DNA from: Marinomonas communis
GTDB taxonomy: Bacteria; Pseudomonadota; Gammaproteobacteria; Pseudomonadales; Marinomonadaceae
Assembly: GCF_004363305.1 (NCBI RefSeq)
Contig: NZ_SNZA01000002.1
Span: 1-64,000 of the forward strand
DNA length: 64,000 bases
Direction: 5' to 3'
Each line of letters starts with the position of its first letter. The first letter of the stretch is position 1. The notes under the pieces are model-generated. The model saw nothing but the letters and a program-made list of their open reading frames with translations. It was not told where the DNA came from and ran no database searches. Below are positions 19,468 to 28,657 of this stretch, one piece after another. Position numbers and translations under genes: made by a program.

Positions 19468-22400
19468 GCTTAGCCCCTAACCATCGCTCGATTACCTCAG
19501 ACAAACGTTCTTTCGATATAGGCTTCGCAATATGGTCGTCCATACCAGCCTCGAAACAAAGCAAGTCATCCCCTTTCATGGCATTAGCACTCAAAGCAAC
19601 AATAGCAACGTCATTTGAGGTCGCAGCGCCCTCTGTCATTTCACGGATTGCTCGAGTAGCCTCATAGCCATCCATTACAGGCATTTGGCAATCCATAAAG
19701 ATCAAGTCATAAGCGTTTGTTTGGCAGGCGGATACTGCTTCTTCACCATTCTCAGCGATGTCCACTGCCACACCGAATAACCCCAGCATACCTTTTGCAA
19801 CGATCTGATTGGTTAGATTGTCTTCCACAAGCAAAACTCTGGCATCTGCAACGACGCCTTCAAGGACGGTAGAGTTATTTTCAACAAGCGCAACATTCTC
19901 CTGCTGTAACATCGCTTCAATGGATGAGAATAAAGCCCGTCGATGTACAGGCTTATACACCGATGGTATATAACTGCCTTGTGACTGATCTAACGAACGC
20001 CCCTGCTCCAACAAGACAATCATTTGCGACTGATACGGAGTCAGTTCTGAACGGTTCGTATCAACAAAGATCCGGTCGTCTACCACTACCAACATAGATT
20101 CGTCGAAATCTGGCAATTGACCGACAGATTGCAAATGAGTAACTTGAATACCCCTCGATTCCAACACCGCACGCACATAAGCAATATCATCCTCGTGCTG
20201 ACTGAGCAAATAAGCCATCTCTACAGGCTCTAGTGCCTCTTGTGCTTCATTATGTGTTTGCACTTGGATTGGCAAAGTAAGCTCAACCCAAAATGTCGAG
20301 CCCACACCCAGCTGGCTTTCAACACCTATTTGCCCTTCCATAGCCTCGATCAACTCTTTACTAATGGCTAAGCCCAGACCTGTGCCACCATAACGACGGG
20401 TAGTGGATGCATCCGCCTGCCGAAAACGTTGGAATAAACGCTGCTGTAAGCTATCAGAGATGCCAATACCTGTATCCTGAATACTTAAACGATATGTCGC
20501 TGCTGCATCATCGAGTACAGTTCTTTTCGCCATTAGGCGAACACTGCCGCCCGTCGGCGTGAATTTAATAGCATTGCCCAACAGATTCAAAATCACTTGC
20601 CTTAGGCGTAACCGATCGCCATAAACCATTGCCTCAGGCAGCAAGGTTTCAGGGGCAATAAAGGTAAGCTTTTTCTCTTCTGCTTTGAGACGCATCAGAC
20701 TCGCTGCGTCTTCTAGTAAATCTTGCAGGTTGAAGTACTGAGGCTCCAACTCCAATTCACCCGCTTCAATTTTCGACAAGTCAAGAATATCGTTCACTAA
20801 ATCCAACAAAGCATCGCCACTTTGGTGAGCCAATTCAGCCAATTTCATTTGCTCTACATTGAGCGATTGGCTTTTTAGAAGGGATAGACTGCCTAACATG
20901 CCATTTAAAGGTGTCCGAATCTCATGACTCATGTTGGCTAAGAACCGACTTTTCGCTTGGTTTGCCTCCTGAGCAGCGAGCGATGCTTGCTGTAACTTCT
21001 CACCCGACTCACGAAGCGCCAAGTTAGCTTTCGACAGCTCTTTGGTACGCTCTGCAACTTGCCTTTCTACTTGTGCGGCATGACTGAACACCAAACTCAA
21101 CACCCACCCCAAGAGACCAGCAACAAATAATCCGCCCACCAAAACAAAATGCGTTCCCCAAGGTTGCTCAATAAACTTCGAGCGCGCAATGTGTATTAGC
21201 TCCCATTGGTGAGCTCCAACGGGGATCATAGAACGATGGATCGCAGGAAAGCGCTCATTATTAACACCTTCTATTAAGGTATCCACATCTAACAAAGCAT
21301 TCGCGCTTGACGCTAAGATGTAAGGCGCTTTATCCGCTTGACGGTCAACCAGATACACCTCAACACCAGGCGTCGAAACACGATCTAAGATGCGAGAAGA
21401 CAGGTCACTGATTTCAAACAGCCCCGTTGCCATAGCAAACAGTTTTTGCTGCTTATAGGTTGGCAGGAACATTAACACTGCTTTATTACCCTGTACCAAA
21501 GTAATCGCAGCGGTAGGTATTGCTGAATTGAGCCGTATTGCATTTTGGATAGCCACACGACGGGACACTTCAGAATACACATCAAACCCTAGTGCCTTGA
21601 TGTTAGGCTCTAGCGGATAAATAAGACCAACGGATACATAACGGTCACGCTGCCCGACAGGAATCAACTCTCCCTTAGCATTGCGCTCTTTAACTGAGAA
21701 TGGAAAGCCGTGCAGAAGTGACATGTTAGCTTCATAGGAAGCAATGTCCTGTTCTTCTAACACATGGTTTATCGACAAAGCCTTGATCGCGCGATCTTGG
21801 CTCATAATGCTTTCACTAAAGTCCTGAAACTCCAACTCAGTCACTTTACCACTACCACGGATATAGCCAGCCATACTGTAAAGGATATCCACGGAGTTCT
21901 TGATACGCTCACTCAATAACGTCGAACTTAAGTCCGCGCTGGAGTTAAACGCTTGTCGTTGCTTATTGATTTCAAAGTAGGCAGTGGAGAGCGTTAATAT
22001 GATCGTTGTTAACGAAACGATGGATAAGGCAAGCAGCACCCGCAAGGGATGATCATAATAAACAGCAAAGCGCTTTCTGAATAACACCGCCAACCATGGC
22101 ACCAGCACGACAACGCCTACGGAGTCCCCTAGCCACCAACTTAACCAATTTAGCAGCACTTGATCAGAGCTCAGTAAATCAAAGCCGTAAAGAATTGAGG
22201 TACCAGTACTGGCACTGATTAAACAACCAACTGGGCCTGCCAATGCGATAAAGCTAAGCACATGGCGGACATTATAGAATTCCAGCTTTTTACCAATGAA
22301 GTGCCTTACTAAGGTGTACGCAACAGCGGTTTGCAACGCACTGCCTAGAGCAATGAGAACTGGCAATAAAATATTAATTTGCCCAGTATTATCGTAACCG

Positions 22401-22603
22401 ATCGCAATATTTACGAGTGCCGAGCCCAGCAGTACCCCTACAATCGGCCAATAACCAAACAAAAGACAAGCAGCAATCGCGACACCAGAAGCTGGCCAAA
22501 TAACCGTTGCATAACCGGGGGGGATCGCAAACATTTGCCCCAGCCATCCAGCAATAAAATAGCTTAACGCCGTTAAGAGGATTATTTTTAAAACCTGAGC
22601 CAT
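19457..22603 (-). CDS. Hybrid sensor histidine kinase (MASE1-CHASE-HisKA-HATPase-REC)
   Basis: 1048 residues. A MASE1 membrane domain (about 1-200, eight hydrophobic segments) precedes a CHASE-type periplasmic sensor (about 210-440, with [16 protein letters not shown] and GFDVYSE) and a further helix at about 475-500. A coiled coil leads to HisKA with [15 protein letters not shown] (H560), then HATPase motifs [16 protein letters not shown] and [12 protein letters not shown] degenerate receiver-like stretch follows, then a complete C-terminal receiver with D971 ([12 protein letters not shown]). It should sense a small extracytoplasmic ligand. The start of the CofD-like gene lies inside its last codons. 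Confidence 0.93.
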   Translation of the reverse strand: MAQVLKIILLTALSYFIAGWLGQMFAIPPGYATVIWPASGVAIAACLLFGYWPIVGVLLGSALVNIAIGYDNTGQINILLPVLIALGSALQTAVAYTLVRHFIGKKLEFYNVRHVLSFIALAGPVGCLISASTGTSILYGFDLLSSDQVLLNWLSWWLGDSVGVVVLVPWLAVLFRKRFAVYYDHPLRVLLALSIVSLTTIILTLSTAYFEINKQRQAFNSSADLSSTLLSERIKNSVDILYSMAGYIRGSGKVTELEFQDFSESIMSQDRAIKALSINHVLEEQDIASYEANMSLLHGFPFSVKERNAKGELIPVGQRDRYVSVGLIYPLEPNIKALGFDVYSEVSRRVAIQNAIRLNSAIPTAAITLVQGNKAVLMFLPTYKQQKLFAMATGLFEISDLSSRILDRVSTPGVEVYLVDRQADKAPYILASSANALLDVDTLIEGVNNERFPAIHRSMIPVGAHQWELIHIARSKFIEQPWGTHFVLVGGLFVAGLLGWVLSLVFSHAAQVERQVAERTKELSKANLALRESGEKLQQASLAAQEANQAKSRFLANMSHEIRTPLNGMLGSLSLLKSQSLNVEQMKLAELAHQSGDALLDLVNDILDLSKIEAGELELEPQYFNLQDLLEDAASLMRLKAEEKKLTFIAPETLLPEAMVYGDRLRLRQVILNLLGNAIKFTPTGGSVRLMAKRTVLDDAAATYRLSIQDTGIGISDSLQQRLFQRFRQADASTTRRYGGTGLGLAISKELIEAMEGQIGVESQLGVGSTFWVELTLPIQVQTHNEAQEALEPVEMAYLLSQHEDDIAYVRAVLESRGIQVTHLQSVGQLPDFDESMLVVVDDRIFVDTNRSELTPYQSQMIVLLEQGRSLDQSQGSYIPSVYKPVHRRALFSSIEAMLQQENVALVENNSTVLEGVVADARVLLVEDNLTNQIVAKGMLGLFGVAVDIAENGEEAVSACQTNAYDLIFMDCQMPVMDGYEATRAIREMTEGAATSNDVAIVALSANAMKGDDLLCFEAGMDDHIAKPISKERLSEVIERWLGAKHDR

Positions 22604-22992
22604 CGATGAAGGAGCCTTTCATCCATTAATACAAGCATTCACAGAACATTCAGATTGCGCTGAGCATGCAAAGATAAGTAAAAATATATCAAAAACCTTG
22701 GTCGAGCGATAACAAGCCAATAAATAATATGCCTATTTTTAGATCATTTGATATCAGCCATTAGAATACGGTTGAAATATTCTAACCGCTCTTTTAGATT
22801 ATCTGCTCAATGGATCTGACGAATTTCTTACAAATAGATTTTATAAACATGGATTGTTTAAAGTGCTATAGGCTGATTATAGCCAATACTTAGCATTCAC
22901 ACCTGCCATTCTTTATAACGCTACGGTCATTCTTTCAGATCCGTCTCCCCTCTTGGAAGAGGGTACTCCTTCACACACATCTGGAAGATGAA
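22604..22992. other. Intergenic region between hybrid kinase and envelope operon
   Basis: About 390 bp, A/T-rich, without a supportable gene. It should hold divergent promoters; the best candidate for the right-hand operon is listed separately. Nothing else stands out. Confidence 0.5.
22854..22882 (+). promoter_or_regulatory. Possible promoter of the envelope operon
   Basis: TTGTTT and TTATAG are 17 bp apart, about 110 bp before the first start codon. Weak match; given as the best candidate by eye. Confidence 0.35.
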
Positions 22993-24378
22993 ATGAAAAA
23001 ATCATTGCTATTGATTGTAACAACTGCAGCACTCACTGGCTGCGCTGGTGTTATGCCAACAAAGTCTAATCAGGAATTTACTTCAGCAACCCACTCAGGT
23101 AACTACACTGCCGCTTCACAATTTGCTTTGGAAAAGTCGGGGTTCGATCCGGAGAAGCAAACTGTCTCGGACATTCTATGGGCGATAGAAGCGGGGGCAG
23201 CGCTAAACTACGCTGGAGATTATGAGTTATCCAATCAAGTTTTTGATGCAACCGAAAAGTCAATGAAAGAAGTCGACCAAGAAGGGTTTGTAAGTAACTC
23301 GCTTCAGACCGGCCTATCAATGGTTGGTAACGACACTTTCCTAGATTACGAACAAACTCAATATGATGGTGTTATGACAAACACCTATAAAGCATGGAAC
23401 TTTATGCTTACAGGTGATTACAACAATGCCCGTGTCGAATGGAATCGCGCGGAAGAACGCCAACGACGAGCAGCAGAGTTCTTTGCAGAGCAAATCAAAG
23501 AGCAAGAAGAGAAACTTAAAGAAGAAGGCGAAGACAGTAAGTTCAATCCTGCTGAATTTGTCGCAAAAACACTAAACAGTGATGAAACTCGCGCCATGCT
23601 TGAAGAAAAGGGCGTGACTTTCGATCAATGGAAACCATATGAAGGTTTTGTAAACCCATACACGACCTATTCATACGGCCTTAATTTACTTTTAAATGGC
23701 AAGTCTTCATCTGACTTTAATAAAGCAGCAGATGCCTTTAAACGTGTTTACGGCCTCACAAACTCAGCACAGGTAAAAGCGGATTTAGACTTAGCCAAGA
23801 GCCTTGCAAAAGGATCTAAATCAACGGATAACATGGTTTGGGTTATTTTTGAGAATGGTGAGTCCATGGTTAAAGAAGAGTTCCGTTTAGACCTACCATT
23901 ATTCCTATTTACTGAAGATGTTGCCTACACAGGCATTGCACTTCCTCGCCTAAAGGCTCGCGATCAAGCCTTCCCAAATATCGAAGTTGAAGGCGTTAAA
24001 ACGGAAGTCATCGCGGATATGGATAAAATTATCGGCGCTGAATTTGAAAAGAACTACAACATGGTTCTTACACGCGAAATCACTCGAACAATTCTGAAAA
24101 CAGTCGCTCAAAAGCAGATCAACGATAGCAATCCTCTTGCAGGTTTCGCTGCTGGTGTTCTTCAAGGCGCTATGACAAAAGCAGACACTCGTACTTTTAC
24201 TTCTTTACCTAAGCAATATCAGACAGCACACGTAAAACGTAGCGGTGACTCAATTAAAGTGAAAGCAGGCAACTATGAAATTCCTGTTTCACTAGATACC
24301 TCTTCAAAACGACATATCGTACACGTTAAAGCTGCTAGCTCTTCATCTGAGCCTCTTATTCGCGTTATTAACCTTTAA
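22993..24378 (+). CDS. COG3014-like lipoprotein with TPR-like region
   Basis: 461 residues. The signal peptide ends in a lipobox, LTGC, with Cys16 as the lipidation site and A-G after it, so probable outer-membrane retention. Residues about 30-280 are helical, with tetratricopeptide-like segments (WAIEAGAALNYAGDYELSNQVFD; AWNFMLTGDYNNARVEWNRAEER) and a charged coil rich in Glu/Lys at about 165-180. The C-terminal part is beta-rich. It resembles uncharacterised COG3014 proteins. First gene of a four-gene operon; 11 bp to the LpoB-like gene. Function unknown; by neighbours, envelope assembly. Confidence 0.8.
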   Translation: MKKSLLLIVTTAALTGCAGVMPTKSNQEFTSATHSGNYTAASQFALEKSGFDPEKQTVSDILWAIEAGAALNYAGDYELSNQVFDATEKSMKEVDQEGFVSNSLQTGLSMVGNDTFLDYEQTQYDGVMTNTYKAWNFMLTGDYNNARVEWNRAEERQRRAAEFFAEQIKEQEEKLKEEGEDSKFNPAEFVAKTLNSDETRAMLEEKGVTFDQWKPYEGFVNPYTTYSYGLNLLLNGKSSSDFNKAADAFKRVYGLTNSAQVKADLDLAKSLAKGSKSTDNMVWVIFENGESMVKEEFRLDLPLFLFTEDVAYTGIALPRLKARDQAFPNIEVEGVKTEVIADMDKIIGAEFEKNYNMVLTREITRTILKTVAQKQINDSNPLAGFAAGVLQGAMTKADTRTFTSLPKQYQTAHVKRSGDSIKVKAGNYEIPVSLDTSSKRHIVHVKAASSSSEPLIRVINL

Positions 24379-24389
24379 GGAACACCGCA

Positions 24390-24992
24390 ATGTTAAAACT
24401 TAAAACCCTTGCTGCCACAATACTTGCTATCACTATTACAGGCTGCACTACCCCTACAGCTTATATTAACGCCGAGAGTAAGACTGAAAATATTGTTGCT
24501 GGTCTTTCATACGCTGATTTCAAAGGTGCTGCAGAATCTATGTCAGATGAGATCATTGCAAATAAAATGCTAGACCATCCAGATGCAAATGGCCGCTATA
24601 TCCTATTTGTATCTGATATCACTAACGACACAATGCAGCGAATTGATACAGACCAGCTCGCTAAAAGCATTCGGGTGAAACTAACAAACAGTGGCAAGTT
24701 CCTTGTAACTAATGCTTTTACTGATGGTGACAAAGCTGTCGCTCAAATGCGTCAGTTAAAAGATTCAGAAATGGTTAAGCAATCATCTGTTAAGGGAGCG
24801 GGCCAAGTATATGCTCCTGACTTCAGCCTCTCAGGCAAAATCATGCAGCGCAATAACACAATGGATAACAGCGACACTCGAATTGAGTACTACTTCCAGT
24901 TGTCCCTAACTAACCTTGAGAACGGCCTTTCTTACTGGGAAGGCGAACGAGTTGTCGGCAAAGTTGCTGATGGCGACACAGTATCTTGGTAA
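24390..24992 (+). CDS. LpoB-like lipoprotein (penicillin-binding protein activator family)
   Basis: 200 residues with lipobox ITGC (Cys19). The body matches the LpoB/YcfM family in pattern: FVSDITNDTMQRIDTDQLAKSIRVKL is split at its middle here into an Asp-Thr-rich strand and the following helix, then NSGKFLVTNAF and SLSGKIMQRN. E. coli LpoB reaches from the outer membrane to activate PBP1b. In this operon it sits with three other exported proteins, so the partner may differ. A long N-terminal disordered linker like that of LpoB is missing, so reach through the periplasm is shorter. Confidence 0.8.
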   Translation: MLKLKTLAATILAITITGCTTPTAYINAESKTENIVAGLSYADFKGAAESMSDEIIANKMLDHPDANGRYILFVSDITNDTMQRIDTDQLAKSIRVKLTNSGKFLVTNAFTDGDKAVAQMRQLKDSEMVKQSSVKGAGQVYAPDFSLSGKIMQRNNTMDNSDTRIEYYFQLSLTNLENGLSYWEGERVVGKVADGDTVSW

Positions 24993-25018
24993 CAGCTGCT
25001 TAAGAAAGGAATCCTATT

Positions 25019-26560
25019 ATGAAATACACCGCGATAGCACTTGCTGTCGCGTTGGCAGCTTTCAATGCCAACGCAAATGACGAATCCCAAGAATTAGACT
25101 CTATCGATTCATTGGACAGTTCAATGGAGCTAGCTGACGAATCCTTTGATGATTTTGAAGAAGACTTCGAAGAGGATTTTGAGGAAGACTTTGAAGAGGA
25201 TTTCGAAGAAGATAATTCCATCGCCAACAGCGAAGATCTTGTCACACCTGCCGATGAAGCAAAAGCTTTTGGAGAACAGTCAGCAGATTCTGTGAATAAG
25301 GTTAAAAATCCTCGCAAAGAGATCAACGCTCTGCTCGATCAATATAAAATTGATGTAGAAGCTCAGTTAGCGGAAGCAGGTAAAAGCCATTTAGTAAGCT
25401 TAACAACAGGAAAAGCAACTGTTGCTGTCGATAAAGCAAACCCTGACTGGTCTCGTTACCGTGCAAACGCTATTCGACGTGCTGTAGCGGATGCCAAACA
25501 ATCTCATTTAATGAATTTAAATACGAGCGTACGAAACAACGTTGTCATGGAATTTTTCATGGATGAAGGCGCTCCAGCACCCACTGCAGATGATTTCAAA
25601 TCTGAATCTAGAGCGGCTAGTGTTTATGAGAAAGCCGTTGCCCTAATGGAAGCGAAGCTTGATTCAGCACTTGAAGAAGAAGGCCTTGATCCTGCCGAGT
25701 TTAAAAGTGCAAGCAAGCAGAAGAAACAAGAGCTAATGCGTGATCACTTCGCAGAGGAAAGCATTACCGAAGCCTTTGGCGATATGTCAGGTATGTTCGT
25801 CATTAAAACCTTTGAGATGTACAACAGTAGCGGTAAGGGTTACGTCGGCGTCGTTTTAGCAAAATCTTTGAAGAAAAGAGATCAGTTAAAAGCGCTTATT
25901 GAATCAAAAGGTCAAGTAAAGCCTGATGTTGCTATGGCCAATCCAGCCTTTGCTAATGTACAAGCGACTCTAAGCGCCAACCAAACGCCTTACTTAGAGT
26001 ATGGAACGACGGTCGAGTACGATGATAAAGGTTTTCCAATGATTATTTCATATGGTCAAGCCGGTGTTAAATACACTGACAATGACCGTCTTATGGATAA
26101 AAAAGTTAAAGCTGCATATAAACAAGCACGAGCAAACGCTTTAGCTAACCTTGCGCAAACCTATAATATGAGTGGTGATTACTTCAGCAAAGTCTCAGAA
26201 CAACGCACAGAAGTTCAAGAAGTTGTTCATACGCTTGCGAGTAGCAAATCAGTCTCATCTATGGATCCAGGTGTTGTTGAAACCTTACGTACAGTAACGA
26301 ATGACGCAACTAAGATGACCGCTTCAATTAAAGGACTTAATGGTCTTCGCACGATGAACAAATGGGAGATGACGCACCCTATTACCGGTCATGAAATGGT
26401 AGGCGTTGCAGTTGTCTGGCACCCAGTTTATGTGCGCAATGCAGAAGCGATGCAAAGCGGTAAAACTGCCAAGCAAATTGAAGATACTCAACCGAAGAAA
26501 GACTCAGGAGTTATAACGACTCAGCAGTCTAAATCTCGCTTTAGCGCAGCAGATTTCTAA
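25019..26560 (+). CDS. Exported protein with acidic FEED repeats, function unknown
   Basis: 513 residues. A signal peptide ends near residue 19 (FNANA). Residues 24-70 are extremely acidic and include five perfect tetrapeptides FEED (46-65). The rest is mixed helix and strand, with repeated stretches such as YRANAIRRAVADAKQSHL and YKQARANALANLAQTYN that look like two related helical hairpins. I recall similar proteins under a DUF6844-type label but cannot confirm it. SD AAAGGA is present. It follows the LpoB-like gene by 26 bp and precedes the FlgT-like gene by one base, so is firmly in the operon. Confidence 0.75.
   Translation: MKYTAIALAVALAAFNANANDESQELDSIDSLDSSMELADESFDDFEEDFEEDFEEDFEEDFEEDNSIANSEDLVTPADEAKAFGEQSADSVNKVKNPRKEINALLDQYKIDVEAQLAEAGKSHLVSLTTGKATVAVDKANPDWSRYRANAIRRAVADAKQSHLMNLNTSVRNNVVMEFFMDEGAPAPTADDFKSESRAASVYEKAVALMEAKLDSALEEEGLDPAEFKSASKQKKQELMRDHFAEESITEAFGDMSGMFVIKTFEMYNSSGKGYVGVVLAKSLKKRDQLKALIESKGQVKPDVAMANPAFANVQATLSANQTPYLEYGTTVEYDDKGFPMIISYGQAGVKYTDNDRLMDKKVKAAYKQARANALANLAQTYNMSGDYFSKVSEQRTEVQEVVHTLASSKSVSSMDPGVVETLRTVTNDATKMTASIKGLNGLRTMNKWEMTHPITGHEMVGVAVVWHPVYVRNAEAMQSGKTAKQIEDTQPKKDSGVITTQQSKSRFSAADF
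25154..25213 (+). repeat. Five tandem 12-bp repeats encoding FEED
   Basis: Five consecutive units of Phe-Glu-Glu-Asp. The codons vary freely between units (ttt/ttc, gaa/gag, gac/gat), so the peptide repeat is kept while the DNA has drifted. Confidence 0.9.
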
Positions 26561-26561
26561 C

Positions 26562-27701
26562 ATGAAGAAAGGCTTAACTATTTTGGCTGCTAGCTTGATA
26601 GCAGCCATGCCTGCTTTTGCAGGTATCGAATCCATTCAAGTAATCGGGGAAGGCCCTAGCCGAGATGCGGCAATTGATGCGGCACTGGTGAGTGCCGTAG
26701 AACAAGTGGTTGGTGTTGATATCAAAAGTGAGCGCTCCTCTATTGATATTTACCAAGAAAACGAAGACGGCTTTGAGTTCACTGAGGCAACAACGGGAGG
26801 GTCAACCTACTCAAGTTCAGGGAATACAACTTATCGAGTATTAAGCGAAAGCTGTGATAGTGGTTTTTGTAAAGTACGTCTACAAGCGAATGTAGAATAC
26901 GATGACGACAAACGACGCCAAAAAAGCTTGAAAGGTATGAACGGTAGCCGCCGCACTTTAGCCATTGAAAACTTTTCTGGTAACAAGCACGCTAGAGATC
27001 TTACTAAAGCACTCGAAGCAAGATTTGTTCAAGATCGATTATTTAGTGTCGTAGCAGACCGAAGCAAACCTGGAGTAGATTACGTTTTACGCGGGAAAGT
27101 ACTTGAAGCGAATACAACGAAAAAAGTCACAGACACTCGCAAAACGCTTGAGTTAACAGGTGAAAAAGTTGGCAGCAAAACAACTCACTATTCTAGCCGA
27201 GTCATTGTTGAATATCAGATGATCGATTTGATTAACAACCAAATCAAATGGAGTGAAAAAGTCCCAACGACTTCTAGCCGTGATAATTTATCCCTACTCA
27301 TTGATATTTCTAGCCGAAAAATTTTCGACCAATTAAAAGACAATATCTACCCTCTCATCTTACTCCATACAAGTGATAACAACTTTGTTCTGAACTCAGG
27401 TGGTAAGACGGTTAAAGAAGGCGAGCTTTTCGATATATATGCAGTCGGCGAGGAACTCTTCGACCCTTATACTAAAGAAAGCTTAGGCTACACTGAGAAC
27501 AAGGTTGGTAGAGTCAAAGTAAACAGAGTACAACATAAAACGGCTTATGTTTCAGTTGTCAGTGGTGACAGTTCGAATATGATGGATCTCCCCGTTGCAA
27601 GACGCGTTAAGACCTCTCCTAAACCATCCTCAAGCTTTTCTACTAAAAAAGCTCCTAAAGCGCCTGTAGAACGTACCAGTGGATTTATTATTGGCAGCTA
27701 A
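26562..27701 (+). CDS. Exported FlgT/CsgG-like protein
   Basis: 379 residues with a signal peptide ending near AFA (about residue 20). The N-terminal domain (IQVIGEGPSRDAAIDAAL, then VEQVVGVDI) is like the FlgT N-domain. The middle is a CsgG/TolB-N-like alpha/beta domain: RTLAIENFSGNKHARDLTKALEARF and YVLRGKVLE are the strand-helix-strand marks (listed in shorter pieces: LAIENFSG, LTKALEARF). The C-terminal part has EGELFDIYAVGEE and KESLGYTENKVGRVKV, like FlgT-C. Vibrio FlgT builds the H ring of the flagellar motor; no flagellar gene is near here. Last gene of the operon. Confidence 0.75.
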   Translation: MKKGLTILAASLIAAMPAFAGIESIQVIGEGPSRDAAIDAALVSAVEQVVGVDIKSERSSIDIYQENEDGFEFTEATTGGSTYSSSGNTTYRVLSESCDSGFCKVRLQANVEYDDDKRRQKSLKGMNGSRRTLAIENFSGNKHARDLTKALEARFVQDRLFSVVADRSKPGVDYVLRGKVLEANTTKKVTDTRKTLELTGEKVGSKTTHYSSRVIVEYQMIDLINNQIKWSEKVPTTSSRDNLSLLIDISSRKIFDQLKDNIYPLILLHTSDNNFVLNSGGKTVKEGELFDIYAVGEELFDPYTKESLGYTENKVGRVKVNRVQHKTAYVSVVSGDSSNMMDLPVARRVKTSPKPSSSFSTKKAPKAPVERTSGFIIGS

Positions 27702-27733
27702 CGGGCTGTTAGAGCGGGAGAGTCAAAAAATGC

Positions 27734-27759
27734 AAAACGCACACTTTAAGGTGCGTTTT
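27734..27759 (+). terminator. Terminator of the envelope operon
   Basis: 9-bp stem AAAACGCAC with 8-nt loop and a run of six T, 33 nt after the last stop. Confidence 0.85.
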
Positions 27760-27797
27760 TTGTGCTGAGCACATTTTAACAAGAGCTCAGAAGCAAA

Positions 27798-27822
27798 AAA
27801 GCCCCGCTTAATGCGAGGCTTT
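27798..27822 (-). terminator. Terminator of the tRNA-Phe operon
   Basis: 10-bp stem (one G-U on the minus strand) with 5-nt loop, followed on the minus strand by a T run, 8 nt beyond the tRNA 3' end. Confidence 0.8.
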
Positions 27823-27830
27823 AATATGCA

Positions 27831-27906
27831 TGGTGCCCAGAGGCGGAATCGAACCACCGACACGGGGATTTTCAATCCCCTGCTCTACCGACTGAGCTAT
27901 CTGGGC
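27831..27906 (-). tRNA. tRNA-Phe (GAA), copy 2
   Basis: 76 nt on the minus strand, starting GCCCAGATAGCTCAG, with anticodon GAA in an ATTGAAAAT loop on a GGGG/CCCC stem, GGTTCGATTCC T-loop and encoded CCA. All four arms pair. Identical to the upstream copy. Confidence 0.97.
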
Positions 27907-27973
27907 TTTTAAAGCAAGTTTCTAAGGCACTTACTTTATATAAATCAGAAACTTACCTGATCTAATAAAACAA

Positions 27974-28049
27974 TGGTGCCCAGAGGCGGAATCGAACCAC
28001 CGACACGGGGATTTTCAATCCCCTGCTCTACCGACTGAGCTATCTGGGC
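27974..28049 (-). tRNA. tRNA-Phe (GAA), copy 1
   Basis: 76 nt on the minus strand with encoded CCA and anticodon GAA; identical to the copy 67 bp downstream. Both are read from the promoter listed just upstream. Confidence 0.97.
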
Positions 28050-28060
28050 AAGTGCGGCGT

Positions 28061-28088
28061 ATTATAAATAACTCACTCTGACCGTCAA
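28061..28088 (-). promoter_or_regulatory. tRNA-Phe promoter
   Basis: On the minus strand TTGACG (28083-28088) and TATAAT (28061-28066) are 16 bp apart, with an A/T-rich UP-like tract upstream and a GC-rich discriminator (ACGCCGC), as for stringently controlled stable RNA promoters. Confidence 0.85.
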
Positions 28089-28166
28089 CTGTTTTTTAAT
28101 TTTTTTGTTGATAAGTTAGGAAATTAGCTCTCTCTGGTATGATAGAAAAATTATAGGAGAGACAAC

Positions 28167-28643
28167 ATGCTACATATTGTTTTGTACCAACCAGAAATTC
28201 CACCTAATACCGGCAATGTCATTCGCCTATGTGCAAACACAGGCTACCAATTGCACTTGATTGAGCCACTTGGCTTCGACCTAGATGAAAAGAAGGTTCG
28301 TCGTGCTGGGTTAGACTATCACGAGCTTGCCCGAGTCAAACGCTATGCAGATTGGCAAACATTTTTATCCGAGAACGAAGGGCAGCTGGGCACTGTGTAT
28401 GCGCTGACCACAAAAGGCAGTCAAACACATTCAACGGCTTCCTTTGCAGTCAATGATGTTCTGGTGTTCGGCCCCGAAACACGAGGCTTACCCAATGACT
28501 TCATCGAAGCACTCCCTAACCAGCAGCGTCTACGTTTGCCCATGCAAGCAGGCTCCCGCAGCCTAAATTTGTCGAATACCGTTGCGGTTATGGTGTATGA
28601 ATCTTGGCGCCAACTGGATTACGCCATGCCTGAGAGCATCTAA
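28167..28643 (+). CDS. trmL: tRNA (cytidine/uridine-34 2'-O)-methyltransferase
   Basis: 158-residue SPOUT methyltransferase. Starts [17 protein letters not shown] and has [20 protein letters not shown] and the knot motif [20 protein letters not shown]. TrmL methylates the wobble ribose of tRNA-Leu isoacceptors. Length equals E. coli TrmL (157). GGAGAG precedes the ATG. The K+ channel gene follows after 14 bp. Confidence 0.95.
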   Translation: MLHIVLYQPEIPPNTGNVIRLCANTGYQLHLIEPLGFDLDEKKVRRAGLDYHELARVKRYADWQTFLSENEGQLGTVYALTTKGSQTHSTASFAVNDVLVFGPETRGLPNDFIEALPNQQRLRLPMQAGSRSLNLSNTVAVMVYESWRQLDYAMPESI

Positions 28644-28657
28644 AACAGGGATAGGTT

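Noticed and set aside
25154..25213. Assembly or slippage artefact for the FEED repeat.
   Set aside because: The codons differ between units, so the repeat is old and under protein-level selection.
25000..25326. Minus-strand open frame rich in Ser-Lys repeats.
   Set aside because: It is the antisense shadow of the FEED repeat and has no ribosome-binding site.
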